The notes under the pieces are model-generated. The model was not told where the DNA came from and searched no databases. It saw only the letters and a program-made list of their open reading frames with translations. DNA of 64,000 nucleotides from Alphaproteobacteria bacterium (GTDB taxonomy: Bacteria > Pseudomonadota > Alphaproteobacteria > Rhodobacterales > Rhodobacteraceae), in contig JAUIAS010000017.1 in assembly GCA_030425395.1 (NCBI GenBank), forward strand, positions 1-64,000, read 5' to 3'. Shown in pieces: positions 31,118-39,803 of this stretch (positions are counted from its first letter, which is position 1; every line of letters starts with the position of its first letter). Made by a program: the position numbers and the translations under genes.

Positions 31118-31544
31118 TCGGTTCCAACGGATCATACGCGATGCCACGCGCCCAGGCGATTTGCGGCAGGCTGGACGGTTTGAGATCAATAGCGGCGACT
31201 TCGTCGCGCGTAAAAAACCGCCGCTTGGTCACGATTCCTTCGGGGTCTTGCCAGTCATCTGTAAGGGTGCCCCCGAGCAGGGTGCAACGAAAGAACACCT
31301 CGACCTGATGAAAGCTGCCGCCGGGGTCATGGAATTCGTTGATCAGGCAGGGTGGCCCGACGCGGATATCCAGGCCTGTTTCCTCATGCATCTCGCGCCG
31401 AAGGTTGTCGGGCAGGGACGATCCCGCCTCGACCCCGCCGCCCGGCGCACACCACAGGGTTCGCGACGGGTCCGGCCACGCATTGACCAGCAGCAGGCGG
31501 TTTTCGTGCAGAAGGACGGCGCGAACGGCCAATCTGGGGGACAA
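31107..31544 (-). CDS. Nudix hydrolase
   Basis: This protein of about 145 residues hydrolyses nucleoside diphosphate-X compounds. The Nudix box is GGGVEAGSSLPDNLRREMHEETGL; the REMHEE catalytic core is intact, but the first conserved glutamate of the box is Ser. The start is uncertain. An ATG exists at 31604, yet it would lie back-to-back with the ATG of the divergent hydrolase gene. TTG at 31544 has GGAGAA six bases upstream and directly precedes the conserved SPRLAVRAVLLHENRLLLVNAW, so it is preferred here. It is convergent with the DMT transporter. Confidence 0.82.
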   Translation of the reverse strand: MSPRLAVRAVLLHENRLLLVNAWPDPSRTLWCAPGGGVEAGSSLPDNLRREMHEETGLDIRVGPPCLINEFHDPGGSFHQVEVFFRCTLLGGTLTDDWQDPEGIVTKRRFFTRDEVAAIDLKPSSLPQIAWARGIAYDPLEPISR

Positions 31545-31604
31545 AATGCATTCTCCTGATGATCCGGTCTTTTGTAATGGGCCAAACCGACCTATTTCAA
31601 CCAT

Positions 31605-32360
31605 ATGCGATACGCCCTTATCCTTGTTGCGTTCTTGATGACGTCCGCCGCCGCGCGCGCGACGGAATGCGTTGTTCTGCTGCACGGATTGGCGCGTTCC
31701 GAAATATCTTTCGCGATCATGGGGCAAGTGCTGGAACGTCGGGGTTACCGGGTCGTGATGCCGGGTTATGCGTCCACCGAAGCACCGGTGCAGCAACTTG
31801 TGGATGAGGTGTTCCCGCGTGCGTTGGCCGATTGTGGTGACGCAGAGCGGGTGCATTTTGTCACCCATTCCATGGGCGGCATCCTCGTGCGCCAAGCTTT
31901 TCGTGATGAACATCCGGACAATCTGGGCCGTGTCGTCATGCTTGCGCCGCCCAATCAGGGTAGTGAGCTTGTGGATGAGATCGGCGATTGGGAAGTGTTC
32001 GGCTGGCTTAACGGTCCGGCGGGTCGTCAATTGGGCACTGGTCCCGCCAGCCTGCCGCGCGGCCTGCCAGAGGTTGATTTTGAACTCGGGGTGATCGCCG
32101 GGAACCAGACGCTGAACCCTATTTTGTCTGCGCTGATCCCCGGTCCGGATGATGGCAAGGTTTCGGTCGCGTCCACACACGTGGCGGGCATGGCCGATCA
32201 TCTTGTCCTGCCGGTGACCCATACGTTTCTGATGAACAATCCCAAGGTGATCGGGGAGACGATTTTCTTTTTGGAAACCGGGCGTTTCAACCCCGATTTG
32301 ACCACGTTCAACGCGCTTTTTGGCAATGGCTTGCCCGACTGCGCTGCGCGCAACTGCTGA
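31605..32360 (+). CDS. Exported lipase-like alpha/beta hydrolase
   Basis: This 251-residue protein starts with a signal peptide ([19 protein letters not shown]) and has a lipase-type core: [13 protein letters not shown] forms the oxyanion strand, HSMGG holds the nucleophile serine, and a candidate acid and histidine occur later (ISH-like VTHTFLM). It probably acts in the periplasm on an ester or lipid. The start is fixed by the signal peptide although no ribosome site is clear. Eight bases separate it from phnM. Confidence 0.85.
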   Translation: MRYALILVAFLMTSAAARATECVVLLHGLARSEISFAIMGQVLERRGYRVVMPGYASTEAPVQQLVDEVFPRALADCGDAERVHFVTHSMGGILVRQAFRDEHPDNLGRVVMLAPPNQGSELVDEIGDWEVFGWLNGPAGRQLGTGPASLPRGLPEVDFELGVIAGNQTLNPILSALIPGPDDGKVSVASTHVAGMADHLVLPVTHTFLMNNPKVIGETIFFLETGRFNPDLTTFNALFGNGLPDCAARNC

Positions 32361-32368
32361 GCACGCCC

Positions 32369-33523
32369 GTGTCTGCACTTGCCTTGCATCTGACTGGGGC
32401 CGAAGTTCTGCGCCCTGATGGGCTGGGATCTGATCGCGTGCAAATCGCTGATGGCCGGATCGTCGCGGACGTGGATGCGCCTTGCGTCGATCTGACGGGA
32501 TTTCGTATCCTGCCGGGTATGGTGGATGCCCATGGTGACGGGTTTGAACGTCACGTTGCACCGCGACGAGGGGCGATGAAAACCATCGCGGGCGGCATTC
32601 GCGCGGCTGAGGCCGAGATCGCGGTGAACGGAATCACCACCGCAGTGATGGCGCAGTTCTTTTCGTGGGAAGGCGGGCTGCGTGGGCCGGGCTTTGCCAC
32701 AGAGTTTTTTGAGGCACTCAGGGACGTGCGCCCGAAATGCGTGACCGATCTGCGCCCCCAGATGCGGCTTGAAACCCACCTTCTGGATGAATTCGCGGAT
32801 TTGCCTGAACGGCTGGCGGCGTGGGATATCGCCTATGTCGTGTTCAATGATCACTTGCCGCATGACCGTCTGGCCCAAGGGCGCAGGCCGCCTCGCATGA
32901 CGGGGCAGGCGCTCAAGGCCGGGCTGAACCCTGATGTGTATTTCCAACGCTTGTTGGAATTGCATGCCCTTGGAGCGCAGGTCGATCCGGCGGTGGATGA
33001 CCTGTGCCAGCGGCTGGTGGCGCAAGGCGTGACCCTCGGCAGCCATGACGACACGGATGCGAATACGCGGGCGCTTTGGCGTGCGCGGGGCGCGCGTGTT
33101 TCCGAATTCCCCGAAACGCAGGATGCGGCAGAGGCGGCGCATGCCAATGGGGATGCGATCATCCTTGGCGCGCCCAACGTGGTGCGCGGAGGATCACACA
33201 AGGGCAAGGTCAGCGCGCTTGATCTGATTGCCATGGGGCTTTGCGATGCACTGGTGTCGGATTACCATTATCCAAGCCTGCGGGCTGCGGCGCTGTTCCT
33301 GTCGCGTTCCGGTATCTGCGATCTGACGGCGGCGTGGGCTATGGTATCAGAGGGGCCGGCGCGGCTTCTGGGCCTGTTGGACAGGGGCCGGATCGCGCCC
33401 GGGTTCCGGGCGGATTTTGTGATCATCGACGCCCGTGACGACCGCGTTGCCGCCACAATCAGCGGGGGGCGGGTCAGTCACCTGTCGGGGGATATCGCCG
33501 AGAGATTTGTCGCGGCCCACTAA
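32369..33523 (+). CDS. phnM: Alpha-D-ribose 1-methylphosphonate 5-triphosphate diphosphatase (PhnM)
   Basis: This 384-residue amidohydrolase removes pyrophosphate from ribose 1-alkylphosphonate triphosphate in the C-P lyase pathway. It has LPGMVDAHGDGFERHV, where metal-binding histidines sit, ITTAVMAQFFSWEGG, GVTLGSHDDTD and SDYHYPSLRAAALFL, all typical for PhnM. The start is GTG at 32369. No other phn gene is in the window, so this copy is detached from a C-P lyase cluster or is a second copy with another substrate. Co-orientation with the lipase-like gene suggests a shared transcript. Confidence 0.92.
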   Translation: MSALALHLTGAEVLRPDGLGSDRVQIADGRIVADVDAPCVDLTGFRILPGMVDAHGDGFERHVAPRRGAMKTIAGGIRAAEAEIAVNGITTAVMAQFFSWEGGLRGPGFATEFFEALRDVRPKCVTDLRPQMRLETHLLDEFADLPERLAAWDIAYVVFNDHLPHDRLAQGRRPPRMTGQALKAGLNPDVYFQRLLELHALGAQVDPAVDDLCQRLVAQGVTLGSHDDTDANTRALWRARGARVSEFPETQDAAEAAHANGDAIILGAPNVVRGGSHKGKVSALDLIAMGLCDALVSDYHYPSLRAAALFLSRSGICDLTAAWAMVSEGPARLLGLLDRGRIAPGFRADFVIIDARDDRVAATISGGRVSHLSGDIAERFVAAH

Positions 33524-33539
33524 GCGCGCCGCGTTCGCG

Positions 33540-34610
33540 TCACGCTTTGACGATACGGTTGACGTGGCCCATCTTGCGTCCGGGCTTGGTATCGGCCTTG
33601 CCGTAGAGATGCAGTGCGCAATCGGATTGCGCGGCAAGTGCGGGCACTTGATCCATATCGTCGCCGATCAGGTTCTCCATCACCACATCGTCGTGGCGCG
33701 TTCCATCGCCCAGCGGCCAGCCTGCCACGGCGCGGATGTGTTGTTCAAACTGGTCGATCGCGCATCCGTTCTGCGTCCAGTGTCCGGAATTGTGCACGCG
33801 CGGGGCGATTTCATTGACCACCAAACCGCGCTGGGTCACGAATAATTCGACGCCCATGACGCCGACATAATCCAGCGCATTGAGAATGCGCCCGGCCAAC
33901 AAGACCGCATCGGTGCGCTGAGCTGCGCTCAGCCGTGCGGGCACCGTGGTCGTGCGCAGAATACCATCCTTGTGCACGTTTTCTCCGGGGTCAAAGCACG
34001 ACACCGATCCATCAAGGCCGCGCGCCGCGATGACCGATACCTCGTGAGAAAAGTCCACGAACCCCTCGAGGATCGCCGGTGCCCCGGCCATATCCGCCAG
34101 CGCGTCGGCGGCCTGATCGTCGGACATGACCCGCGCCTGTCCCTTGCCGTCATATCCAAAGCGGCGGGTCTTGAGGATCGCGGGCGCGCCAATGTCGGCA
34201 AGCGCGGCCTCAAGGCTTTCGCCGTCGGTCACGTCCGCGAAAGGTGCGGTCGTCAGCCCCAGATCGCGCAGAAATCCTTTTTCAGTCAGGCGGTCCTGCG
34301 ATACACGCAGCGCTTCGCGACCCGGTCGGATTGGCCGGAGCTTTTCCAGAATATCCAGTGCGCTGGTCGGAATGTTTTCAAATTCATAAGTGATCACATC
34401 AACCGACTGCGCAAAATGCTCCAACGCAGTCGCGTCATCATAGCTGGCCGTTGTGACACGGTGGGCCACTTGTCCCGCGGGTGGCTCTGCGCCGGGTTCA
34501 AAGATATGCGTCTTGAAGCCGAGACGGCTGGCTGCGACCGACAACATCCGGCCCAGCTGACCGCCGCCGAGAATGCCGATTGTGGCCCCTGTGGGCAGGT
34601 GATCAGTCAT
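33540..34610 (-). CDS. purK: 5-(carboxyamino)imidazole ribonucleotide synthase
   Basis: This 356-residue ATP-grasp enzyme converts AIR, bicarbonate and ATP to N5-CAIR in purine synthesis. It shows [18 protein letters not shown] at the N-terminus and the C-terminal [13 protein letters not shown], a PurK signature. ATG at 34610 lies inside the last codons of purE (eight-base overlap), which indicates coupling. The 28-codon upstream extension within purE is rejected. The gene ends 17 bases from phnM, convergently. Confidence 0.96.
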   Translation of the reverse strand: MTDHLPTGATIGILGGGQLGRMLSVAASRLGFKTHIFEPGAEPPAGQVAHRVTTASYDDATALEHFAQSVDVITYEFENIPTSALDILEKLRPIRPGREALRVSQDRLTEKGFLRDLGLTTAPFADVTDGESLEAALADIGAPAILKTRRFGYDGKGQARVMSDDQAADALADMAGAPAILEGFVDFSHEVSVIAARGLDGSVSCFDPGENVHKDGILRTTTVPARLSAAQRTDAVLLAGRILNALDYVGVMGVELFVTQRGLVVNEIAPRVHNSGHWTQNGCAIDQFEQHIRAVAGWPLGDGTRHDDVVMENLIGDDMDQVPALAAQSDCALHLYGKADTKPGRKMGHVNRIVKA

Positions 34611-35091
34611 CCACTGGTTCCTCCGGGATCGACGCTGACAACGTCTCGCGCCATGTATCCAGCCGTTGGGCCAATGCGCTGTCATTGATGGCAAGGATGC
34701 CCGCGGCCATCAATCCGGCATTCGCAGCACCAGCGGCCCCGATGGCCATGGTTGCGACGGGAAAGCCCTTGGGCATCTGGACGATGGAATATAGCGAATC
34801 GACGCCGGAAAGCGCCCGCGTCTGAACTGGCACGCCGATGACGGGAACCCGCGTCTTGGAGGCCATCATTCCGGGCAGATGCGCGGCACCGCCAGCCCCC
34901 GCAATAATCACATGCAAACCGCGTTGCGCGGCCGAACGGCCATAATCCCATAGACGGTCAGGCGTGCGATGCGCAGAGACAATCCGCGTTTCATATTCGA
35001 TGCCAAGCTCATCGAGAATCACAGCGGCTTCTTTCATCGTGGGCCAGTCCGACTGGCTTCCCATGATGATTCCCACGCGTATTTCGGCCAT
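34603..35091 (-). CDS. purE: N5-carboxyaminoimidazole ribonucleotide mutase
   Basis: This 162-residue enzyme converts N5-CAIR to CAIR, the step after PurK. It has the class I PurE signatures [26 protein letters not shown] and [15 protein letters not shown]. The ribosome site AGGAAAA precedes ATG. It is first in the purEK pair. Confidence 0.97.
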   Translation of the reverse strand: MAEIRVGIIMGSQSDWPTMKEAAVILDELGIEYETRIVSAHRTPDRLWDYGRSAAQRGLHVIIAGAGGAAHLPGMMASKTRVPVIGVPVQTRALSGVDSLYSIVQMPKGFPVATMAIGAAGAANAGLMAAGILAINDSALAQRLDTWRETLSASIPEEPVDD

Positions 35092-35142
35092 TTTTCCTGC
35101 CCTGTCCGTTCAAGGAAGGCGCACTATAGCCAAACTCTTGCC

Positions 35143-35367
35143 CTAGGCAATGATATCCGGGGTCAGCCGGTCCTCGATCTGGAAAATGATGTCCTTGAGG
35201 CGCAATTTCTGTTTCTTGAGCCGCTGCAAGGTCAATGGATCGGCGGTGCCGCGTTCGCCCAAAGCGGCGATCGCCTCGTCCAGATCACGGTGCTGGCGTT
35301 TGAAGATTTCCAATTCAACGCGCAAAACCTCTTCCGGCTTCATAGAGATATCGGTTGGGGCGTTCAT
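35143..35367 (-). CDS. YdcH family protein (DUF465)
   Basis: This 74-residue protein is almost entirely helical (LRVELEIFKRQHRDLDEAIAALGER and LQRLKKQKLRLKDIIFQIEDRL) with the conserved KxxKLRLKD motif of DUF465. Such proteins are small cytoplasmic helical hairpins of unknown function, common in alphaproteobacteria. ATG at 35367 (MNAPTDIS) is preferred over one 12 codons upstream. It lies 51 bases after purE's start side and in the same direction. Confidence 0.85.
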   Translation of the reverse strand: MNAPTDISMKPEEVLRVELEIFKRQHRDLDEAIAALGERGTADPLTLQRLKKQKLRLKDIIFQIEDRLTPDIIA

Positions 35368-35527
35368 GTCGACTCTGTCCTGCCATACTGGAAAGACCAT
35401 CATTATACAGCGCGCGCCTATTTTCGCCTAGCCCTTGTTATCGAAAGCGTTTCTTCCCATATTCCTCTGATCGGTCGCCATAACGGGGCCGTGCCAATCG
35501 TCGCTTTCTTCTGCAAAGGACGTGGAG

Positions 35528-35941
35528 ATGACAAAACTTACACTCGCGTCATACCCGCATCTGCTCGGGTTTGAACAACTTGAACGCCTGTTGGAACGGA
35601 CGGCCAAGTCCGGCAACGAAGGCTATCCCCCTTTCAATATCGAACAAACCTCCGACACATCGTATCGGATCACGTTGGCCGTTGCGGGCTTTGCCGAAAA
35701 CGATCTGGCCATAACGGTGGAAGACCGCCAATTGGTGATCCGTGGACGTCAGCGCGACGACAGCGATGGCCGGGTTTTTCTGCATCGCGGTATTGCCGCC
35801 CGTCAGTTTCAGCGCACCTTTGTGCTGGCAGATGGTGTTGAGGTCGGTGAGGCGATTATCGAAAATGGTTTGCTACATGTGGACCTGAAACGGTCGTTAC
35901 CAGAGACAGTGGTTCAAACGATCCAGATCAAGAGGGGATGA
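35528..35941 (+). CDS. Small heat-shock protein, Hsp20 family
   Basis: This 137-residue IbpA-type alpha-crystallin protein holds unfolding proteins in a soluble state. The alpha-crystallin domain spans about residues 34-130 (YPPFNIEQTSDTSYRITLAVAGF, LVIRGRQ, FVLADGVEVGEAIIENGLLHVDL). The GTG at 35522 is too near the ribosome site AAAGGA (35515-35520); ATG at 35528 is seven bases away. It overlaps the DUF1150 gene by four bases, a pairing known in alphaproteobacteria. Confidence 0.93.
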   Translation: MTKLTLASYPHLLGFEQLERLLERTAKSGNEGYPPFNIEQTSDTSYRITLAVAGFAENDLAITVEDRQLVIRGRQRDDSDGRVFLHRGIAARQFQRTFVLADGVEVGEAIIENGLLHVDLKRSLPETVVQTIQIKRG

Positions 35942-36174
35942 ACGCAATCATGACACTGCCAACCCATATGTCACAGGCCAAGCGCGGCGTTGTCTATGTC
36001 AAGGCGGTCGCGGTCAATGATCTGCCCGAGGATCTGCGCGCGTCAGCCAATGGACTGGAACGGATCTATTCCGTGCATACCGAAGACGGTGAACAACTGG
36101 CCCTCGTGGCTGATAGAAAGCTGGCTTTCGTTCTGGCCCGCCAGCACGATTTCAAACCGGTCGCGGTCCACTGA
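35938..36174 (+). CDS. DUF1150 family protein
   Basis: This 78-residue protein matches DUF1150: the core is VYVKAVAVNDLPEDLRA, IYSVHTEDGEQLALVADRKLAFVLARQHDF. The family has no known biochemical function, but its genes lie beside small heat-shock genes, which points to a stress role. The ATG overlaps the Hsp20 stop (ATGA), so the two are co-translated. Confidence 0.9.
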   Translation: MNAIMTLPTHMSQAKRGVVYVKAVAVNDLPEDLRASANGLERIYSVHTEDGEQLALVADRKLAFVLARQHDFKPVAVH

Positions 36175-36189
36175 TCGCGGAAAGGGGCT

Positions 36190-36213
36190 GCCCTTGCTCT
36201 GAAACGCAAGGGC
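36190..36213 (+). terminator. Hairpin after the Hsp20-DUF1150 operon
   Basis: GCCCTTGC (36190-36197) and GCAAGGGC (36206-36213) form a perfect eight-base stem with an eight-base loop, 15 bases after the DUF1150 stop. No T-run follows, so it may be a weak terminator or an mRNA-stabilising hairpin. Confidence 0.5.
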
Positions 36214-36290
36214 TGGCCCGCGCCGCTCCAGCTTGCTAATCAAAGCTCCAGCGTCGTGTCCTGCGGCGCAGCAAGCGGAGCCTGCGCACC

Positions 36291-37175
36291 ATGCCTGAAT
36301 TCCCCTTTGACTGGGTCGATGCGTTTACCGACCGCGCCTTTGGCGGAAACGGTTGTGCGGTGGTGCATGGCGGTGCGGTGCTCGATGCCGAGAGCTGCAT
36401 GGCCTATGTTCGCGAAACCTCGTTGGTGGAATGCACGTTTACCGGTCCGTCGGATGTCGCCGATCTTCGCGTGCGCTACTTTCTGGCGAGCCGCGAAATC
36501 CCCTTTGCAGGTCATCCCACCATCGCCACGGTTTCGGCGCTGCGGGCGCGTGGCATGTTTTCGGGCGACCGCATCGTTTTGGAAACAGGTGCAGGGCCGG
36601 TTGCCGTGGAATGCCGTGACGACCTGATCATCATGGACCAGGTCGCACCGCAATTTGGGCAGATGGTTGATCCTGCCTATGTTGCTGCGGCGATTGGTTT
36701 GACACCTGAGGATTTTCTGGCACCGCCCCAGCTGGTTTCGACGGGATTGCCGTTCTGCGTCACCGTCCTGCGGGACAAGGACGCGTTGCGGCGTGCGCAG
36801 ATCGCTTCCGATGCACTTGCGCGTTTGTGTGCATCGCTGGGCCACGACGGCACCGATCTTTTGGAACCCTTTCTTGTGACCCTTGGCGGGGAAACCGCTG
36901 GGGGCGACACGTTCTCACGTCTGCTGCTGGCACCGCCCAGCCCGCCCGAAGACCCGTTTACCGGCTCGGCCACAGGCGCAATGGCCGCTTATCTGTGGCA
37001 TCACGGGTTGATGGCCAAGGATAGCTTTGTTGCAGAGCAGGGCCATTGGATGGGACGACCGGGGCAGGCGCTTGTGACGCGGTTGGGCCCTGTCACTGCG
37101 ATGACCGGTGTGCGTGTGGCGGGGTCAGCTTGCCGCGTTATGTCTGGCATTGTGCAATTCCCGGATGTGATCTGA
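36291..37175 (+). CDS. PhzF family isomerase-like protein
   Basis: This 294-residue protein has the PhzF/DapF-type double-hotdog-like fold: the N-terminal FDWVDAFTDRAFGGNGCAVV, the catalytic glutamate region VECTF, REIPFAGHPTIAT and the C-terminal DPFTGSATGAMAAYLW. PhzF isomerises an aromatic precursor in phenazine synthesis, but most homologues in bacteria without phenazine genes have unknown substrates, and no phenazine genes are here. Its stop overlaps the start of the glycosyltransferase gene by one base. Confidence 0.9.
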   Translation: MPEFPFDWVDAFTDRAFGGNGCAVVHGGAVLDAESCMAYVRETSLVECTFTGPSDVADLRVRYFLASREIPFAGHPTIATVSALRARGMFSGDRIVLETGAGPVAVECRDDLIIMDQVAPQFGQMVDPAYVAAAIGLTPEDFLAPPQLVSTGLPFCVTVLRDKDALRRAQIASDALARLCASLGHDGTDLLEPFLVTLGGETAGGDTFSRLLLAPPSPPEDPFTGSATGAMAAYLWHHGLMAKDSFVAEQGHWMGRPGQALVTRLGPVTAMTGVRVAGSACRVMSGIVQFPDVI

Positions 37176-38062
37176 TGGTGTCTGGAAGTGATGCCTCTTG
37201 CCCATCGGATGTTGCGATTGCCGTCCTGCCTTATGGGCGCGCACTTGGTCCGGCGCTTGCGTCTGTGCCGGTGGATGAACTGATCTGGCCCGTGGGCATG
37301 CCCACGCGGCTGTCAGGAAAGACCGTGGGTGATCTGGCCGCTTCAGATCATCTGATCGTGTTTCCCAAGACCACGACACATACAACGGTGCGGCGCGGCA
37401 CACGGGCGCGGATTTCCCTGATTCTCGGCGAACCCAGCGTTATCCATGCCAAGCATATCCGCCTTTTGCGCCTGACCCATTGGCGGTTTCATCGCGTGCT
37501 GACCTTCAACGTGGATCTTCTAAAGGCTCTGCCCAATGCGGTGTTCTTTCCGCTTGGCACGACGTGGGTGCCTGAATGGGAGACGCTCAATCTGTCCAAG
37601 TCGCGGCATATGTCGCTGATCGCATCGGCAAAACGCGACAGCGCGGGCCACCTGCTGCGTCATGCCATGGTGGATTTCGTGCGCGACGCCAATATCGACT
37701 GCGAGGTGATGGGGCGCGGCTATATACCGTTTTCTGCCAAGGCAGACGGTCTTGCGCCATTCCGATATTCTGTTGTGATCGAAAACGTGCGCGAAACGAA
37801 TTATTTCTCGGAAAAACTGGTGGATGCAGTGCTGTGCGATACCGTGCCGATTTATTGGGGCTGTCCGAATATCGCGGATTTCGTGGACACTCGCGGCATG
37901 GTGATCTGCACGAACGAGGATGAAATGTGGGACGCGATCCGGGCGGCCAGTGTGGAGGACTATGAAGATCGGCTGCCGCATCTGCGCGCGATCCGGTCCG
38001 AATTGCTGCGGTTTTGCGATCTGGAGCGTCGCGCCGCCGAGGCGATCCGCGCGACGCTCTGA
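37175..38062 (+). CDS. Glycosyltransferase family 10-like (fucosyltransferase-type) protein
   Basis: This 295-residue protein has the GT10-type C-terminal donor-binding region: FRYSVVIENVRETNYFSEKLVDAVLCDTVPIYWGCPNI is close to the alpha-1,3-fucosyltransferase motif (EN...Y.TEK...A...PIYWG). It would use a nucleotide sugar to decorate a surface glycan; donor and acceptor are unknown. There is no signal peptide. ATG at 37175 overlaps the PhzF stop (TGATG); a longer frame starting inside phzF is rejected. No polysaccharide cluster is nearby, so the context gives no pathway. Confidence 0.83.
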   Translation: MVSGSDASCPSDVAIAVLPYGRALGPALASVPVDELIWPVGMPTRLSGKTVGDLAASDHLIVFPKTTTHTTVRRGTRARISLILGEPSVIHAKHIRLLRLTHWRFHRVLTFNVDLLKALPNAVFFPLGTTWVPEWETLNLSKSRHMSLIASAKRDSAGHLLRHAMVDFVRDANIDCEVMGRGYIPFSAKADGLAPFRYSVVIENVRETNYFSEKLVDAVLCDTVPIYWGCPNIADFVDTRGMVICTNEDEMWDAIRAASVEDYEDRLPHLRAIRSELLRFCDLERRAAEAIRATL

Positions 38063-38074
38063 TGTGGGGGCGTG

Positions 38075-38464
38075 TTACCGCCCCAGAACCGCAGCGATGA
38101 TCCATCCGGCATAATACCCGATCGCTGCGCAGAAGGCCGCCAGAACCGGAAAAATTACCAAAGCAATCGCGGCCTGCGGATCCGATGCCAGATCAAGCTG
38201 CGCGTGCAGGATCAGGTTGGCCGCCGTCATCGCGCCCATCCCCATAACAAAGCGTAGCCGTCCGGTGCCAAACATGGTCAGCAACCCGATCAGAACAGCG
38301 GCAGGGATCAGCGAAAAAACGGCTATAAACGCCAAGAGTAACGGCCCCGACGCATAGGACCAAAACCAATCCGCCCCATGGGCGGCGGTTCCCGGGATGC
38401 GGGCAATGAACGGTGCCAGCATGGCCACCGCGCCAATGATCGTGCTTTCTAGCTTCAGTTCCAT
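38075..38464 (-). CDS. Small integral membrane protein of unknown function
   Basis: This protein of about 129 residues has four hydrophobic stretches (STIIGAVAMLAPFIARI, GPLLLAFIAVFSLIPAAVLIGLLTMF, MGMGAMTAANLILHA, AAIALVIFPVLAAFCAAIGYYAGWIIAAVL). It is not recognised. The start is uncertain: ATGs at 38464, 38485 and 38497 are all in frame, and none has a strong ribosome site. It is divergent from another small membrane-protein gene, and the intergenic region holds two matching operator-like palindromes. Confidence 0.6.
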   Translation of the reverse strand: MELKLESTIIGAVAMLAPFIARIPGTAAHGADWFWSYASGPLLLAFIAVFSLIPAAVLIGLLTMFGTGRLRFVMGMGAMTAANLILHAQLDLASDPQAAIALVIFPVLAAFCAAIGYYAGWIIAAVLGR

Positions 38465-38592
38465 ACCAGTTCCAATGTCGGGCATGCCCAGTTTCATGCA
38501 CCAGAGCATCCATAGGCGAGAGCAGCCGCCAACCGTTTCTACATCGCTGACATGCAAAACAAGAAAAAGATGCAAGCCATCGGTTGACACAA

Positions 38593-38612
38593 TCCGTATT
38601 TGAAATTACGGA
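38593..38612. promoter_or_regulatory. Operator-like palindrome, copy 1
   Basis: TCCGTATTTGAAATTACGGA is a 20-base dyad with perfect TCCGTA/TACGGA arms; the symmetry extends to AATCCGTA/TACGGATT (38591-38614). It follows a TTGACA hexamer at 38584-38589 and lies 28 bases (centre to centre) from a second copy. Confidence 0.7.
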
Positions 38613-38620
38613 TTGGTTTG

Positions 38621-38640
38621 TCCGTAATATAAATTACGCT
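38621..38640. promoter_or_regulatory. Operator-like palindrome, copy 2
   Basis: TCCGTAATATAAATTACGCT has the same length and phasing as copy 1 and a perfect CGTAAT-ATAA-ATTACG core (38623-38638). It contains TAATAT, a possible -10 box for the forward gene, whose ATG is at 38665. Confidence 0.7.
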
Positions 38641-38664
38641 CTTTCGATTTGAAAAGGAAATTCA

Positions 38665-39072
38665 ATGTCCCAAGATCAACGTATCCCCATCGCGGCTCTG
38701 TCTGTGTTCATCATCCTTCAGGTGATCATGCTGTCATCGCTTTATGCCGGTATTCCGCCGCACCCTCCGGTCCGCACGCCGTTCTTTGGGATTGCGCCAT
38801 TCATAGGCGCATCAGTGAGCGTCGCTTTGGCCGCGATCCTTGTTGGCCCAACGCAAAGCTTGACCGGCCGCTTGCTCAGCGGACTGGCGGCGGTCATGGC
38901 GTTGGTGTCGTTTGGCCCGCAAAAGTATTTTGATGCACAGTTCCATTTGATCTGGCCCGCTGTTTTGACCGGGCAGGTGGCGGCCCTCGCGATCGTGCAT
39001 GCGATCGCAAAGGCGGCCGGGTTGGGTGCCGCGCCGCGTGGCAGTGCCCTGTGCGAAACACCGGCGCAATAA
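38665..39072 (+). CDS. Small integral membrane protein of unknown function
   Basis: This 135-residue protein has about four hydrophobic segments (IAALSVFIILQVIMLSSLYAG, IGASVSVALAAILVG, LLSGLAAVMALVSFG, LIWPAVLTGQVAALAIVHAIA) and no recognised domain. AAAAGGAAA precedes ATG. It is the likely target of the two upstream palindromes. The following lysE-type gene is 25 bases away and may be co-transcribed. Confidence 0.75.
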   Translation: MSQDQRIPIAALSVFIILQVIMLSSLYAGIPPHPPVRTPFFGIAPFIGASVSVALAAILVGPTQSLTGRLLSGLAAVMALVSFGPQKYFDAQFHLIWPAVLTGQVAALAIVHAIAKAAGLGAAPRGSALCETPAQ

Positions 39073-39097
39073 TCTGCGCCAGACCTGAGGCAGGAAA

Positions 39098-39757
39098 ATG
39101 GACGCTATGCTCATCCCCTTCGCATTGGTCGTGTTCGTGACGGTGGTGACACCCGGACCGACCGTTCTTCTCGCCCTGACCAACGGGTCACGCTTTGGGC
39201 TGCGCCTTGCAGGTTGGGGCGTGCTGGGGGCCGCTGTCTCGGATGTGTTCCTGATCACGGCGGCGTCCCTTGGGTTGGGGGCGGTTCTGGCCACTTCGGC
39301 CTTCTGGTTCGATGTGGTCAAGTGGTTTGGCGTTGCCTATCTGGCGTGGCTGGGGTTCCAGATGATCACATCGACCGGAAACAGCCCGGCCCCGGAGGCA
39401 ACACAAACCGCAGGCCCCGGTTGCGGTGAAAATACGCTGGCCAAACTGCCGCACAACCTGGCAGGCCGATTGTTCCGCAAGAGCTTCTTCGTAGCGGCGA
39501 CAAATCCCAAGGGCTACCTGTTCTTTGCCGCCTTCCTGCCCCAGTTCGTAACCCTCGAACAGCCGTTGGCCGTGCAATATGTGATGCTTGGGGCCATGTT
39601 TGTCGTGATTGATGTTGCTGTCATGGCCGGCTACGCGATGCTCGGAAGTCGGGCCAGCGGGATGATCCGTGGCGATGGGGCCAAGTGGCTGGATCGTGGC
39701 TGCGGCTTCGTCATGTTGTGCCTCGCGGGCACTTTGGCGCTCTATCGCAATGCATAA
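39098..39757 (+). CDS. LysE-family amino-acid/metabolite exporter
   Basis: This 219-residue inner-membrane protein has six predicted helices and LysE/RhtB signatures: FVTVVTPGPTVLLALTNGSRFGL at the first loop and ATNPKGYLFFAAFLPQF after the central loop. The family exports amino acids or homoserine lactones; the substrate is unknown. ATG at 39098 lies eight bases after GAGG; a second ATG three codons on is possible. Confidence 0.9.
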   Translation: MDAMLIPFALVVFVTVVTPGPTVLLALTNGSRFGLRLAGWGVLGAAVSDVFLITAASLGLGAVLATSAFWFDVVKWFGVAYLAWLGFQMITSTGNSPAPEATQTAGPGCGENTLAKLPHNLAGRLFRKSFFVAATNPKGYLFFAAFLPQFVTLEQPLAVQYVMLGAMFVVIDVAVMAGYAMLGSRASGMIRGDGAKWLDRGCGFVMLCLAGTLALYRNA

Positions 39758-39803
39758 CGTCGGACGTGCAGCGCACGGACGGGGTCACTGGCCCCGACCA
39801 ACG

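Noticed and set aside
39780-39796. CGGGG/CCCCG hairpin between lysE and the cyclase gene as a terminator
   Set aside because: The stem is only five bases with a seven-base loop and no T-run on either strand.
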